The notes beneath the pieces are model-generated. The model made no database searches, was not told the DNA's origin, and worked only from the letters and a program-made list of their open reading frames with translations. The position numbers and the translations under genes are program-made. A stretch of 64,000 nucleotides of DNA from Actinopolymorpha singaporensis (GTDB lineage: Bacteria; Actinomycetota; Actinomycetes; Propionibacteriales; Actinopolymorphaceae), in the NCBI RefSeq assembly GCF_900104745.1, contig NZ_LT629732.1, forward strand, positions 5,443,981-5,507,980. Reading direction: 5' to 3'. This document shows positions 16,295 to 24,348 of this stretch, piece after piece (within the stretch, counting starts at the first letter, position 1; the number at the start of each line of letters is the position of its first letter).

Positions 16295-17851
16295 TCACTT
16301 CGTGGGGCGCGTCCGGCTCCACAGACTGACCCGCAGGCCGGGTACGTCCACGGTCCGCAGGTGCCGCAGGCCGGTCACGCCGGCCGGGCCGTCACGCTGC
16401 CAGTCCGGCTGCACCACCCACACCCGGCGTACGTCGTCGGGCAGCCGTCCGTCCAGCCAGGGCGGGACGCACCGGGCGTGCCGCAGGTAGTACGGCAGCG
16501 TCTGCACGGTCGAGACCGTGCGCTGCATCCCGTCACCCGGACGGCAGCCGGCCGCGACGACCTCGGCCGCGGACCGGATGTCCGGCCCGTGGCCGGTGAC
16601 TCGGCGTACCTGCGCGAGCGACGGCCAGGCGACCGCGACGGCGACGGCGACGGCCACGGCGACTCCCGTAGCCGTCGTGGAGGTGGAACTCCTCGCCGAG
16701 GGAGCCGTCGTGCGCGGGCCGTCCGGGCCCTTCGAGCCGTTCGAGCCGTCCGAGCCGTTCGAGCCGTCCGGGCCGCTCGGGGTGGCGAACGCGGACGAGG
16801 CCAGCAGCGCGAGGGCGGGCGCACACACGAGCAGGTAACGCGGCAGGAACACCGGCGTGAGCAGGCCGAGCCCCGCCAGGGCCAGCGGCGGGACGACCAG
16901 CCAGCACGCCGAGGCGACGAGGAGCCGTCCGCGGCCGGCGCGTGAGGGTCCCGGCGCCGCCCTCAGCACACCGGCCGCCGCCAGCGCGCCGAGCAGCCGG
17001 AGGTACGCGCCGCTTCCGGCCGGCGCGACGAAGCCGTCGAGGAGGCCGGACCAGCTGGTGCGCGGTATCCAGGAGACCGTCGCCCGCTGCCCGAACGCGG
17101 CGACCGCGACCACAGTGGGCAGCACCAGTCCGGCGCAGGTGGCGACAAGGTACGCCCGCCACGGTGCCCGGCCGGTTCGTCCGGACGCGGCCCGCAGCAG
17201 CAGAGGGTGGGCGGCCAGCACCATCAGCGCGACCACGTGCACGGCCCCGAGCGCGGCGACAGCGGTCGCGTACGCGATCCACCACTGCCGCGCCGACCGC
17301 AGCGACTGCGCCGACCGCGCCGCCGTCCCGGTTCGCGAGCCGGACTCGGCGGCCCGCCACAGGCACCACGCGGCGGCCACCGCGGCCAGGACGGCGAACG
17401 AGTAGGGCCGGGCCTCCTGGGCGTACCGCGACGCCATCGGCGAAACGGCCGCCAACAGAGCCGCGGCGACCCCGGCGCCGCTCCCCCACCATCTCCGGCC
17501 GAGATCGGCCAGCAGCCCGACCGCGGCCGCCATCGCCACCGCCGACGGGAGCCGCAGCCAGGCCTCGCCGTCGCCGAACCACGTCCAGCCGTGCATGAAC
17601 AGGTAGTAGGCACCCAGTCCGGCGTCGCGCTCGGCGAGGAACCCGAGCAGTGCGGCCGGCGATCGGCCGGACTCACCGGCGGTCGCGGCCTCGTCCAGCC
17701 ACAGCGCCGGGGTGCCGATCCGGAAGAGGTACAGCACCAGCGCACCGAGAGCGGGCAGCACGGCCACCGCGAACGCCTCGATGGCCGGCGAGGTCGCCGG
17801 ACGCGACGGTGCGGGCGGCGCGGGAAGCGTCCCAGCCGCCTCCCGCGTCAC
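16295..17851 (-). CDS. GT-C family membrane glycosyltransferase
   Basis: A 518-residue multi-pass protein of the polyprenyl-phosphate-dependent GT-C fold. The first periplasmic loop carries the expected acidic pair in TPALWLDEAAT, and a later loop has RYAQEARPYS, which is typical of GT39/GT83-like mannosyl- or arabinosyl-type transferases. About ten transmembrane segments can be seen. Two oddities are a Gly/Ser/Asp repeat tract (GSDGSNGSKGPDGP) and, just after it, a near-pure Val-Ala helix (GVAVAVAVAVAVAW) encoded by a trinucleotide-like repeat. It starts at a GTG behind GGAGG, 45 bases after the 50-aa gene, so it may share the LexA-box promoter. Sugar and acceptor are unknown. Confidence 0.85.
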   Translation of the reverse strand: MTREAAGTLPAPPAPSRPATSPAIEAFAVAVLPALGALVLYLFRIGTPALWLDEAATAGESGRSPAALLGFLAERDAGLGAYYLFMHGWTWFGDGEAWLRLPSAVAMAAAVGLLADLGRRWWGSGAGVAAALLAAVSPMASRYAQEARPYSFAVLAAVAAAWCLWRAAESGSRTGTAARSAQSLRSARQWWIAYATAVAALGAVHVVALMVLAAHPLLLRAASGRTGRAPWRAYLVATCAGLVLPTVVAVAAFGQRATVSWIPRTSWSGLLDGFVAPAGSGAYLRLLGALAAAGVLRAAPGPSRAGRGRLLVASACWLVVPPLALAGLGLLTPVFLPRYLLVCAPALALLASSAFATPSGPDGSNGSDGSNGSKGPDGPRTTAPSARSSTSTTATGVAVAVAVAVAVAWPSLAQVRRVTGHGPDIRSAAEVVAAGCRPGDGMQRTVSTVQTLPYYLRHARCVPPWLDGRLPDDVRRVWVVQPDWQRDGPAGVTGLRHLRTVDVPGLRVSLWSRTRPTK

Positions 17852-17896
17852 GCCCGCACCTCCACCCGTCGGCGCCTGGCAGTGCCGCCAGTGCCG

Positions 17897-18049
17897 TTAA
17901 AGCTCCGCCTCACCGCGCCGTAGCTCGGCGACGATCTGCTCGGCGTCGCGCTGGGTCATGTCCAGCCGCCGAATCCACCAGTCGCCTGCCTTCGCGTCCC
18001 AGATACCGTAGCCGTACTCGGTTTCTCGTACCTCGAATCGTTCGCTCAC
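17897..18049 (-). CDS. 50-aa small protein under a LexA-box promoter
   Basis: A 50-residue soluble protein starting VSERFEVRETEYGYGIWDAK and continuing with a GDWWIRRLD segment and a C-terminal amphipathic helix (QRDAEQIVAELRRGEAEL). The sequence has the look of a conserved small actinobacterial protein, but I do not recognise a function. The GTG is preceded by GAGGG at the right distance. The promoter about 30-55 bases upstream contains a perfect TCGAAC-N4-GTTCGA box between -35 and -10, so expression is predicted to rise on DNA damage. The membrane glycosyltransferase follows after 45 bases. Confidence 0.72.
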   Translation of the reverse strand: MSERFEVRETEYGYGIWDAKAGDWWIRRLDMTQRDAEQIVAELRRGEAEL

Positions 18050-18078
18050 CAGTCGCCCTCCCCATACCGAGTACCCCC

Positions 18079-18106
18079 AGGGTATCGAACGCGTGTTCGA
18101 ACGCAA
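18079..18106 (-). promoter_or_regulatory. SOS (LexA) box inside a promoter
   Basis: On the reverse strand the order is TTGCGT (-35, 18106-18101), the 16-base palindrome TCGAACACGCGTTCGA (18100-18085) and TACCCT (-10, 18084-18079). The palindrome matches the actinobacterial LexA consensus TCGAAC-N4-GTTCGA at every defined position and exactly fills the 16-base spacer. Repression by LexA would be by direct occlusion. Confidence 0.85.
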
Positions 18107-18308
18107 GTCCCGGATCCAAGGCCGGCCTCCGATCGCGCTGCCCGGTGGGGGCGGTGAACCACGACGAACGGCACGAGCCCATCGCACACCCGCCGCGGTG
18201 AACGACTCCGCGCGGCCCGGGGCCACCGGCCCGACGGTCACGCTCCGGACACGGTTGAACGGGAGGAGTACGCTCGGCCCGGCCTGGTCCGGTCGTACCG
18301 AACGGTGC

Positions 18309-18839
18309 TCAGTCGTCGCGGCTGGTGCTCGTGCGCGCGGCGACCAGGCGGGCGAGCTCCCGGGCCGCCGACCGTGCCCGGTCGCCGTCGGCGGACTGGA
18401 TGGCCATCACCGAGACGGTGGTCCCGTCGTCCAGGTCGAGCTGCACCCAGGGGTCGCCGCGGCGCAGGTTGACCCGTACCACCTGGGCCCAGACCAGCGT
18501 GTGCGTACGCGTGAGGTTGACGATGGTCAGCCCGGCCTCGTCCGCGCGCAGCCGCATCCTCCCGAGGCGGTACAGCCCGAACAGCAGCACCGCGAGGAAC
18601 GCCAGCAGGGTGAGCGTCTGCGGCCAGCTGAACTTCGCCCTGATCTCCGCCGGGAACGCGATCCACAGGCCCGCAGCAGCGGCCGTCAGCAGAACTCCCA
18701 TCGCCACCGCGACCACCAGGCCCAGCTGGGAACGCCAGGTGTGCGGCAGCCTCGGGACGTCCGGCCCGGCGCCGCCGCCGGCACCACCGCGGTCGCCACG
18801 GTCACCGGCGTCGCCCGGATCTGGCCGGCGTACGGACAT
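18309..18839 (-). CDS. PH-domain membrane protein downstream of hisG
   Basis: A 176-residue protein. A charged, Gly-rich N-terminus is followed by two transmembrane helices (about residues 35-80: LGLVVAVAMGVLLTAAAAGLW and LTLLAFLAVLLFGLY). A bacterial PH-like domain follows (LRADEAGLTIVNLTRTHTLVW, then VNLRRGDPWVQLDLDDG). Such proteins are commonly encoded right after hisG in actinomycetes but have no known link to histidine synthesis. The gene starts 18 bases after hisG ends, so it is co-transcribed. A GTG at 18848 is an alternative start. Confidence 0.82.
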   Translation of the reverse strand: MSVRRPDPGDAGDRGDRGGAGGGAGPDVPRLPHTWRSQLGLVVAVAMGVLLTAAAAGLWIAFPAEIRAKFSWPQTLTLLAFLAVLLFGLYRLGRMRLRADEAGLTIVNLTRTHTLVWAQVVRVNLRRGDPWVQLDLDDGTTVSVMAIQSADGDRARSAARELARLVAARTSTSRDD

Positions 18840-18856
18840 CGAGTGCACCGATCCGC

Positions 18857-19702
18857 TCACAGTCGGCAGGCGTGGATGCTGGTGACCAGGATCGCCCGCG
18901 CGCCGGCGTTCCACAGCTCGTCCATCAGCCGCTGGGCGTCCGCGCGCGGCACCATCACCCGCACCGCGACCCAGCCGGACCGATGCAGCGGGGAGACCGT
19001 CGGCCCTTCCAGCCCCGGCGCGATCCTGGACGCCTCGTCCACCCGGTCCGCTGCGATGTCGTAGTCCATGAGGACGTAGTCGCGGGCGACCAGCACGCCC
19101 TGCAGGCGGCGCAGCATGAGGTTGAACCCCTCCGGGTCGGCCGTGCCGTTGCGGCGGATCAGCACGCCCTCCGAACGCAGGATCGGGTCGCCGAACAGTT
19201 CCAGCCCGGCCTGGCGGAGCGTGGCGCCGGTCTCGACGACGTCGGCGATGGCGTCGGCGACGCCGAGCTGGATCGCGGTCTCCACCGCGCCGTCGAGGTG
19301 GGTCACGTGCGCAGTGACGCCGTTCTCGGCGAGGTAGGTCCTGATCAGCCCGGCGTACGACGTGGCGATCCGAAGGCCCTCGAGGTCGTGCACGGACTTC
19401 GCGGTTCCCGGCCGGGCGGCCAGCCGGAACGTCGACCGCGAGAAGCCGAGCTCGAGCACCTCGTCGGCGGGCGCGCCGGAGTCCAGCAGCATGTCCCGGC
19501 CGGTGATGCCGAGGTCGAGGGTGCCCTCGCCGACGTACACCGCGATGTCGCGGGGACGGAGGTAGTAGAACTCGATCTGGTTGTCGGGGTCGATCAGCAC
19601 CAGTTCGCGGGAGCTGCCGCGCTGGCGGTAGCCGGCCTCGCGCAGCATCTGGGCGGCCGGCTCGGCCAGCGCCCCTTTGTTCGGAATGGCCACACGCAAC
19701 AT
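18857..19702 (-). CDS. hisG: ATP phosphoribosyltransferase, long form
   Basis: Catalyses the first step of histidine synthesis, ATP + PRPP to phosphoribosyl-ATP. The 281-residue length marks the long, hexameric form with a C-terminal ACT-like histidine-feedback domain (about residues 205-281, ending ARAILVTSIHACRL). The catalytic part shows LRVAIPNKGAL at the start, DIAVYVGEGTLDLGITGRDML, and the PRPP-loop region GVADAIADVVETGATLRQAGL. The ATG at 19702 gives the usual family start. It lies 99 bases downstream of hisE and is followed by the PH-domain gene. Confidence 0.97.
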   Translation of the reverse strand: MLRVAIPNKGALAEPAAQMLREAGYRQRGSSRELVLIDPDNQIEFYYLRPRDIAVYVGEGTLDLGITGRDMLLDSGAPADEVLELGFSRSTFRLAARPGTAKSVHDLEGLRIATSYAGLIRTYLAENGVTAHVTHLDGAVETAIQLGVADAIADVVETGATLRQAGLELFGDPILRSEGVLIRRNGTADPEGFNLMLRRLQGVLVARDYVLMDYDIAADRVDEASRIAPGLEGPTVSPLHRSGWVAVRVMVPRADAQRLMDELWNAGARAILVTSIHACRL

Positions 19703-19801
19703 GTTCGGACGCTCTTTCCTCAAGCCTGGAAGGAAACCTGGCGGACCCTTGCGAATCCTGGCGGTACCCGGTCGTCGGTCAGGGGTGAGGGCCGCTCACC
19801 C

Positions 19802-20065
19802 CTACAGATGCGCGTAGACGTCCTCGAGCTTCAGGTCGCAGGCGAGCATCAGCACCTGGGCGTGGTAGAGCAGCTGGGAGATCTCCTCCGCGGCCCGCTC
19901 GCGGCCCTCGTGCTCGGCGGCCATCCAGGACTCAGCGGCCTCCTCGACGAGCTTCTTGCCGATGGCATGGACGCCCGCGTCCAGCGCCGCGACCGTGCCC
20001 GAGCCCTCCGGGCGGCTGGCGGCTTTCGCGGTCAGCTCGGCAAACAACTCGTCGAACGTCTTCAT
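19802..20065 (-). CDS. hisE: phosphoribosyl-ATP pyrophosphatase
   Basis: Hydrolyses phosphoribosyl-ATP to phosphoribosyl-AMP, the second step of histidine synthesis. The 87-residue all-helical MazG-like protein carries the Mg-binding pattern [11 protein letters not shown] followed by [14 protein letters not shown]. Length and sequence are typical of stand-alone actinobacterial HisE. Start chosen at the ATG that gives [11 protein letters not shown]. hisG follows downstream on the same strand, the usual hisE-hisG order. Confidence 0.96.
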   Translation of the reverse strand: MKTFDELFAELTAKAASRPEGSGTVAALDAGVHAIGKKLVEEAAESWMAAEHEGRERAAEEISQLLYHAQVLMLACDLKLEDVYAHL

Positions 20066-20157
20066 CCGAGTGGGTTCCTGGGATCGGTTGGCGTACGGGA
20101 GTACGGGCGTACCGGCGTACGTGGACGCGCCCCAGCCTATGGGGTGAGGGAAACCGC

Positions 20158-20231
20158 GCCTCTGGCCGCCCTCTTCCGGAAATGCGGTGGGCGATGTCCC
20201 GCCTCTGGCCACCCTCTCCGGAAACCGTGGG
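20158..20231. repeat. imperfect 31-34-bp direct repeat, 43-bp period
   Basis: GCCTCTGGCC(G/A)CCCTCT..CCGGAAA..G(C/T)GG.. occurs at 20158-20191 and again at 20201-20231. It lies between hisE and the response-regulator gene and is not coding. It may be a decaying duplication or paired binding sites. Confidence 0.55.
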
Positions 20232-20251
20232 CCGGTCGGAGGTCCCGCCGA

Positions 20252-20941
20252 TCAGGCCAGCCCGCGGCGGACCGCGTACAGCGCCGCCTGGGTCCGGTCG
20301 GCCAGGCCCAGCTTGGCCAGGATGGACGACACATGCGTCTTGACGGTCTTCTCCGACAGCACCAGTGCGCGGGCGATCTCCCGGTTGGAGCGGCCATGGG
20401 CGATCTCGACCAGTACCTCACGTTCGCGTTCGGTGAGGGCGCCGCCGGCGCGTTCGGCCGGGTCGTCACCGCGGAGCAGGGCGTCGGCCACCTCGGGTTC
20501 GAGGAGCACCTGCCCCGCGTGCACGGCCCGGATCGCCTGCGCGAGCGCCTCCGGGTCGACGTCCTTGAAGAGGTAACCCGCCGCGCCGGCCCGCAGCGCG
20601 GGCACCACGGTGGCGGGTTCGGTGAACGAGGTGAGGACGAGAACGCGCACCGTGCTCCCCCGGTCACGCAGCATGCGCAGCGCGGACACGCCGTCGACGC
20701 CGGGCAGCTGCAGGTCGAGCAGCATCAGGTCCGGCCGCAGAGTCTCGGCAAGCTCCACCGCCGCGCCGCCGTCACCGGCCTCGCCGACCACCTCGATGTC
20801 GTCCTGGATGTCGAGGAACGTCCGCAGGCCGTGGCGTACGACCTGGTGGTCGTCCACGACGAGTACGCGGATCGGCCCGGCCTTCCCCGCGGCGGCCGGA
20901 ACGCCGGCGGCCGCGGCGCTGCCTGGGGCTGTGTCACTCAT
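20252..20941 (-). CDS. NarL/LuxR-type response regulator
   Basis: A 229-residue two-domain regulator. The receiver shows the acidic pair in VLVVDDHQVVRHGL, the phosphoacceptor Asp in LMLLDLQLPG, and the conserved Thr/Lys in VLTSF and YLFKD. The C-terminal LuxR helix-turn-helix reads LTEREREVLVEIAHGRSNRE followed by a VKTHVSSIL recognition region. Its ATG overlaps the histidine-kinase stop by eight bases, so the pair is translationally coupled. The output genes cannot be inferred from the neighbours. Confidence 0.93.
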   Translation of the reverse strand: MSDTAPGSAAAAGVPAAAGKAGPIRVLVVDDHQVVRHGLRTFLDIQDDIEVVGEAGDGGAAVELAETLRPDLMLLDLQLPGVDGVSALRMLRDRGSTVRVLVLTSFTEPATVVPALRAGAAGYLFKDVDPEALAQAIRAVHAGQVLLEPEVADALLRGDDPAERAGGALTEREREVLVEIAHGRSNREIARALVLSEKTVKTHVSSILAKLGLADRTQAALYAVRRGLA

Positions 20942-22181
20942 GCGGCACCTCCAGCCGGAGCGTGGTTCCCGCGCCGGGACGGGACTCGACCCGCAGCCGC
21001 CCGCCCGCCTGCCGGGCGCGCTCGCGCATCGAGGCCAGGCCGAGGTGGTGGCCCCCGTCGCGGGCCGGATCGCCGTCGAACCCCTTGCCGTCGTCGGCGA
21101 CGACGAGCACCACCTCGTGATCGGACGTACGGAGGTCGATGTCGACTGCCGACGGCTCGGCGTGCCGCAACGCGTTGTGCAGCGCCTCCTGGGCCACCCG
21201 GAACACCACGTCCTCCACCTCGCCGGGAAGCTCGCAGCGGCCGTCGCAGTTGGAGTCGAAGCGGACCCGGACCGGATGGGCACGCGAGATCACCGCGACG
21301 TGCTTGCGCAGCGCGGGCACCAGGCCGTCCTCACGCACCGCCGGCGGACGCAGCTCGGTCACCACGGCACGCAACTCGTCCAGTGCGGAGCCGGCGAGTT
21401 CTTTCACCCGGGCGAACTGTTCGCGTGCACGGTCGCGATCTCCCTTCACCGTAAGGGCTTCCGCGGCCCCGACGGTGAGGCGCAGGCTGAACAGCTTCTG
21501 CGCGACCGCGTCGTGCAGGTCGCGGGCGATCCGGGCGCGCTCCTCCACCAGGGTCAGCTCGCGGTCGCGTTCGAACATCCGGGCGCGGGTGAGCGCGATC
21601 GCGGCGTGGGCGGCGAGGATGCCGAGCAGGCGTTCGTCCTCGTCTCCGAACACCGGTGCGTCCGGGCCGTTGGCGACGTAGATGGCGCCCATGATCTCGC
21701 CCCGGTCGACGATGGGAACGCCGAGGAAGCCCCGCATCGGCGGATGGGTGGCCGGCCAGCCGGAGAAGCGCGAGTCCGCCTGGACGTCCTCGGCGCGGTA
21801 GGGCCGGGCCTGCGCCATCATCACGCTCAGCAGGCCGTGCGCACGCGGAAGCGGGCCGATCGCCCGCCACTGCTCGGGGCTGATCCCGCTGGCGTAGAAC
21901 TCCGCGAACCGGCCGCGCTCGTCCGGCAGCCCCAGCGCGGCGTACTCGGACCGGACCAGCGATCGCGCCGACTCCACGATCATCTGCAGGACCTCGCGGG
22001 TCGCGGTCTGCTCGGTGATCGCGAGCAGGGCGCGCGACAACGCCTCGAGATCGTCCCGGCCGCTGCCGTCGCGGCCCTGGTCGCGGTCGCCGCGGCTCTG
22101 GTCGCGGTCGCCGCGGTTGTCGCTGCCGGTACCGGCGGCCTGGTCGGAGAGCTGGTCGGAGGGCTGGTCGGAGGTGGACAC
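20934..22181 (-). CDS. GAF-domain sensor histidine kinase (HisKA_3)
   Basis: A 415-residue cytoplasmic kinase with no transmembrane segment. Residues 1-40 are a low-complexity tract (DNRGDRDQSRGDRDQGRDG). A GAF domain follows at about 60-200 (YAALGLPDERGRFAEFYASG through GEIMGAIYVANG and AAHAAIALTRA). The dimerisation helix carries the phosphorylated His in ERARIARDLHDAVAQKLF. The ATPase domain has the N-box VAQEALHNALRHA, DDGKGFD and GHHLGLASMRERA. The GAF sequence resembles DevS/DosT-like sensors, but a haem or redox role cannot be read off. The GTG start is leaderless behind TAGCGT. Confidence 0.92.
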   Translation of the reverse strand: MSTSDQPSDQLSDQAAGTGSDNRGDRDQSRGDRDQGRDGSGRDDLEALSRALLAITEQTATREVLQMIVESARSLVRSEYAALGLPDERGRFAEFYASGISPEQWRAIGPLPRAHGLLSVMMAQARPYRAEDVQADSRFSGWPATHPPMRGFLGVPIVDRGEIMGAIYVANGPDAPVFGDEDERLLGILAAHAAIALTRARMFERDRELTLVEERARIARDLHDAVAQKLFSLRLTVGAAEALTVKGDRDRAREQFARVKELAGSALDELRAVVTELRPPAVREDGLVPALRKHVAVISRAHPVRVRFDSNCDGRCELPGEVEDVVFRVAQEALHNALRHAEPSAVDIDLRTSDHEVVLVVADDGKGFDGDPARDGGHHLGLASMRERARQAGGRLRVESRPGAGTTLRLEVPHE

Positions 22182-22188
22182 GTTCCGA

Positions 22189-22194
22189 ACGCTA
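22189..22194 (-). promoter_or_regulatory. -10 box of the leaderless kinase/regulator promoter
   Basis: Reverse-strand TAGCGT ends seven bases before the GTG at 22181, predicting transcription to start at the start codon. Confidence 0.5.
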
Positions 22195-22303
22195 CCCGCC
22201 GCCGGCGCCCGCGGGACCGGCCCGCCGCCCCGCCGCTGGTCCTAGGTCCATCGGCGCAGACCGGTCCGATCCGCTGACCGATGGCCTGCCCCGCCGGCGC
22301 TCC

Positions 22304-22309
22304 TAGCGT
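22304..22309 (+). promoter_or_regulatory. -10 box upstream of the SDR-QueA-like pair
   Basis: TAGCGT predicts a start near 22316 and a leader of about 70 bases, with a GGAGG ribosome site just before the ATG at 22386. Confidence 0.4.
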
Positions 22310-22385
22310 CGGGACCAGAAAGACAGCGGGCGGTTCCCGGTCGACGCGGAGCCGCCGAAGATCCCGTCCCATCCGGAGGTACGCC

Positions 22386-23108
22386 ATGCCCGTCGCCCTC
22401 GTCACCGGAGCCTCCCGCGGCCTCGGGCTCGCCCTCGCCGGCGGGCTCGCCGACCGCGGCTGGTCCCTCGTCGTCGACGCTCGCCACGAGGCACCTTTGC
22501 GCGACGCGGTTGCCGAGCTGACCAGCCGGGCCGGCCCCGGCGCGCGGGTCGAGGTCCGCGCCGGGTCGGTCGGGGACGCCGCTCACCGCGCCGACCTGGT
22601 GGCGGTGGCCCGTGGGCTCGGCGGCCTCGACCTGCTGGTCAACAACGCCGGCGTGCTCGGTCCCAGCCCGCTGCCGCCGCTGGCCGCGCTCGGCGTACCG
22701 GCGTACCGGGAAGTGCTGGAGATCGGCGCCGTCGCCCCGCTGGCGCTCACCCAGCTGGCGCTGCCGTTGCTGCGCGAGCGGTCCGGCGCCGTGTTGAACG
22801 TCACCAGCGACGCCGCCGTGGAGGCCTACCCCGGCTGGGGTGGCTACGGCTCGGCCAAGGCGGCGCTGGAGCACTGGTCCCGCGTGCTCGCGGTCGAGCT
22901 CGCCGAGGCCGGCGACGACGTACGGGTGTGGTGGGTGGACCCGGGTGACCTGCGCACCCAGATGCACCAGGACGCCTTCCCCGGCGAGGACATCTCCGAC
23001 CGGCCGTTGCCCGACACGGTGGTGCCGGCGTTCGTCCGGCTGGTGGGCGAACGCCCGGACAGCGGCCGCTACCGGGCCGCCGACCTGCTCACCGAGGTGG
23101 CGGCATGA
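22386..23108 (+). CDS. short-chain dehydrogenase/reductase (SDR)
   Basis: A 240-residue classical SDR. The Rossmann motif is VTGASRGLGLALA near residue 6, the NAG motif LLVNNAGVLG is near residue 86, and the active-site pair Tyr/Lys is intact in GGYGSAKAALEHW, preceded by the catalytic Ser in NVTSDAAV. The ATG has GGAGG five to six bases upstream. Its stop overlaps the start of the QueA-like gene by four bases (ATGA), so the two are made together. Substrate unknown; the coupling suggests a shared pathway or a modified-nucleoside context. Confidence 0.88.
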   Translation: MPVALVTGASRGLGLALAGGLADRGWSLVVDARHEAPLRDAVAELTSRAGPGARVEVRAGSVGDAAHRADLVAVARGLGGLDLLVNNAGVLGPSPLPPLAALGVPAYREVLEIGAVAPLALTQLALPLLRERSGAVLNVTSDAAVEAYPGWGGYGSAKAALEHWSRVLAVELAEAGDDVRVWWVDPGDLRTQMHQDAFPGEDISDRPLPDTVVPAFVRLVGERPDSGRYRAADLLTEVAA

Positions 23109-24259
23109 GCGCCGGTACGACGACCGCGGTCCAGGCGGCCGGCACCGCTCCCAACGTTCTCCCGGCGCCCAGGGTCGACTTCGTTCTGCCGCCCGAACTC
23201 GAGGCACACGAACCGCCGGAGGCGCGGGGCCTGACCCGGGACGGGGTACGGCTGCTGCTCGGCCGTGGTGACGGGTCCGGTGACGGGCCCGCGAACGAGG
23301 TCGCCCACCACCGGTTCGTCGACCTGCCGCACCTGCTCGAACCCGGCGACGTCGTGGTGGTCAACCGGTCAGGGACCCGGCCCGCCGCCGTGGACCTGCC
23401 CACGCACCCCGAGGACACCGACAGCACCGACAGCACCGACAGCACCGGCACCACCGGGGAGGGCGAACGGCGCAGCGTGCACTTCTCCACCCTCGCCGCC
23501 GACGGTTCCTGGCTGGTCGAGCTCCGCCGCGGCGACGGCCCCGACCCCGGCGGCCGACCGGGCCGGCGGATCGACCTGCCCGGCGGTGCCTCGCTCGTAC
23601 TCCGTGAGCGGCACCGGTCCGGCCGGCTGTGGCACGCCGTGCCGATCGTTCCACCGGCCGTCCCCGACGTACCGGCCTATCTCGCCCGGTACGGCCGGCC
23701 CATCCGGTACGGCTACGTCGGCCGCGACTGGCCGCTGCACGCGTACCAGACGGCGTTCGCCACCACGCCCGGAAGCGCGGAGATGCCCAGTGCCGGGCGG
23801 CCGTTCACGCCGGAGGTGGTGACCGAACTGGTGGCGCGCGGGATCCTCGTGGTGCCGATCACCCTGCACACCGGGGTGGCGTCGGCGGAGTTCCACGAAC
23901 CGCCGTACGCGGAGTGGTTCGAGGTGCCGGCCGCGACCGCCGCCGTGGTGAACGACGCCAACGAGCGAGGCGCCCGGGTGGTGGCGGTCGGTACGACGGT
24001 GGTGCGTGCGCTGGAGTCCGCGGCGCACGGGTCCTGGGTGCGGGCGGCGTCCGGCTGGACCGAACTCGTGGTCACCGCCGAGCGCGGGGTAGCGGTGGTG
24101 TCGGGACTGCTCACCGGTTTCCACGAGCCGCAGGCGTCCCACCTGCTGATGCTGGAGGCGATCGCCGGGCCCGAGCTGGTACGCCGCTGCTACGCCGCCG
24201 CGGTGGAAGAGGGCTACCTGTGGCACGAGTTCGGCGACGTCAACCTGCTGCTTCCCTGA
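23105..24259 (+). CDS. QueA-like S-adenosylmethionine:tRNA ribosyltransferase-isomerase family protein
   Basis: True QueA transfers the ribosyl part of SAM onto the deazaguanine of tRNA to give epoxyqueuosine. This 384-residue protein keeps the fold-defining stretches RYGRPIRYGYVGRDWPL, AYQTAFATTPGSAEMPSAGRP, the long ITLHTGVA segment, VAVGTTVVRALES, and GFHEPQASHLLMLEAIAG with EEGYLWHEFGDVNLLLP at the end. The usual N-terminal LNDTRVIPARL segment is changed to VVNRSGTRPAAV, losing the conserved Asp. A DSTDSTDST repeat interrupts a loop near residue 107. No other queuosine gene is in the window. Many actinomycetes carry such divergent paralogues, so the true reaction is open. Confidence 0.85.
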   Translation: MSAGTTTAVQAAGTAPNVLPAPRVDFVLPPELEAHEPPEARGLTRDGVRLLLGRGDGSGDGPANEVAHHRFVDLPHLLEPGDVVVVNRSGTRPAAVDLPTHPEDTDSTDSTDSTGTTGEGERRSVHFSTLAADGSWLVELRRGDGPDPGGRPGRRIDLPGGASLVLRERHRSGRLWHAVPIVPPAVPDVPAYLARYGRPIRYGYVGRDWPLHAYQTAFATTPGSAEMPSAGRPFTPEVVTELVARGILVVPITLHTGVASAEFHEPPYAEWFEVPAATAAVVNDANERGARVVAVGTTVVRALESAAHGSWVRAASGWTELVVTAERGVAVVSGLLTGFHEPQASHLLMLEAIAGPELVRRCYAAAVEEGYLWHEFGDVNLLLP

Positions 24260-24335
24260 CCGAGTGCCCGTCGGGATGCGGTGCGGCGGCAGTCCAGGAC
24301 CGGACCCCGAACCCGCCGAACGGGCCGAGTCGGCC

Positions 24336-24341
24336 TAGGTT
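24336..24341 (+). promoter_or_regulatory. -10 box of a leaderless SGNH-hydrolase promoter
   Basis: TAGGTT ends seven bases before the GTG at 24349 and there is no Shine-Dalgarno sequence. Confidence 0.45.
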
Positions 24342-24348
24342 CGAACGC

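Noticed and set aside
18090-18125. GTTCGAAC with flanking bases, like a tRNA T-arm
   Set aside because: The 5-bp T stem does not pair and no acceptor or anticodon arm is found; the sequence is fully explained as the LexA box.
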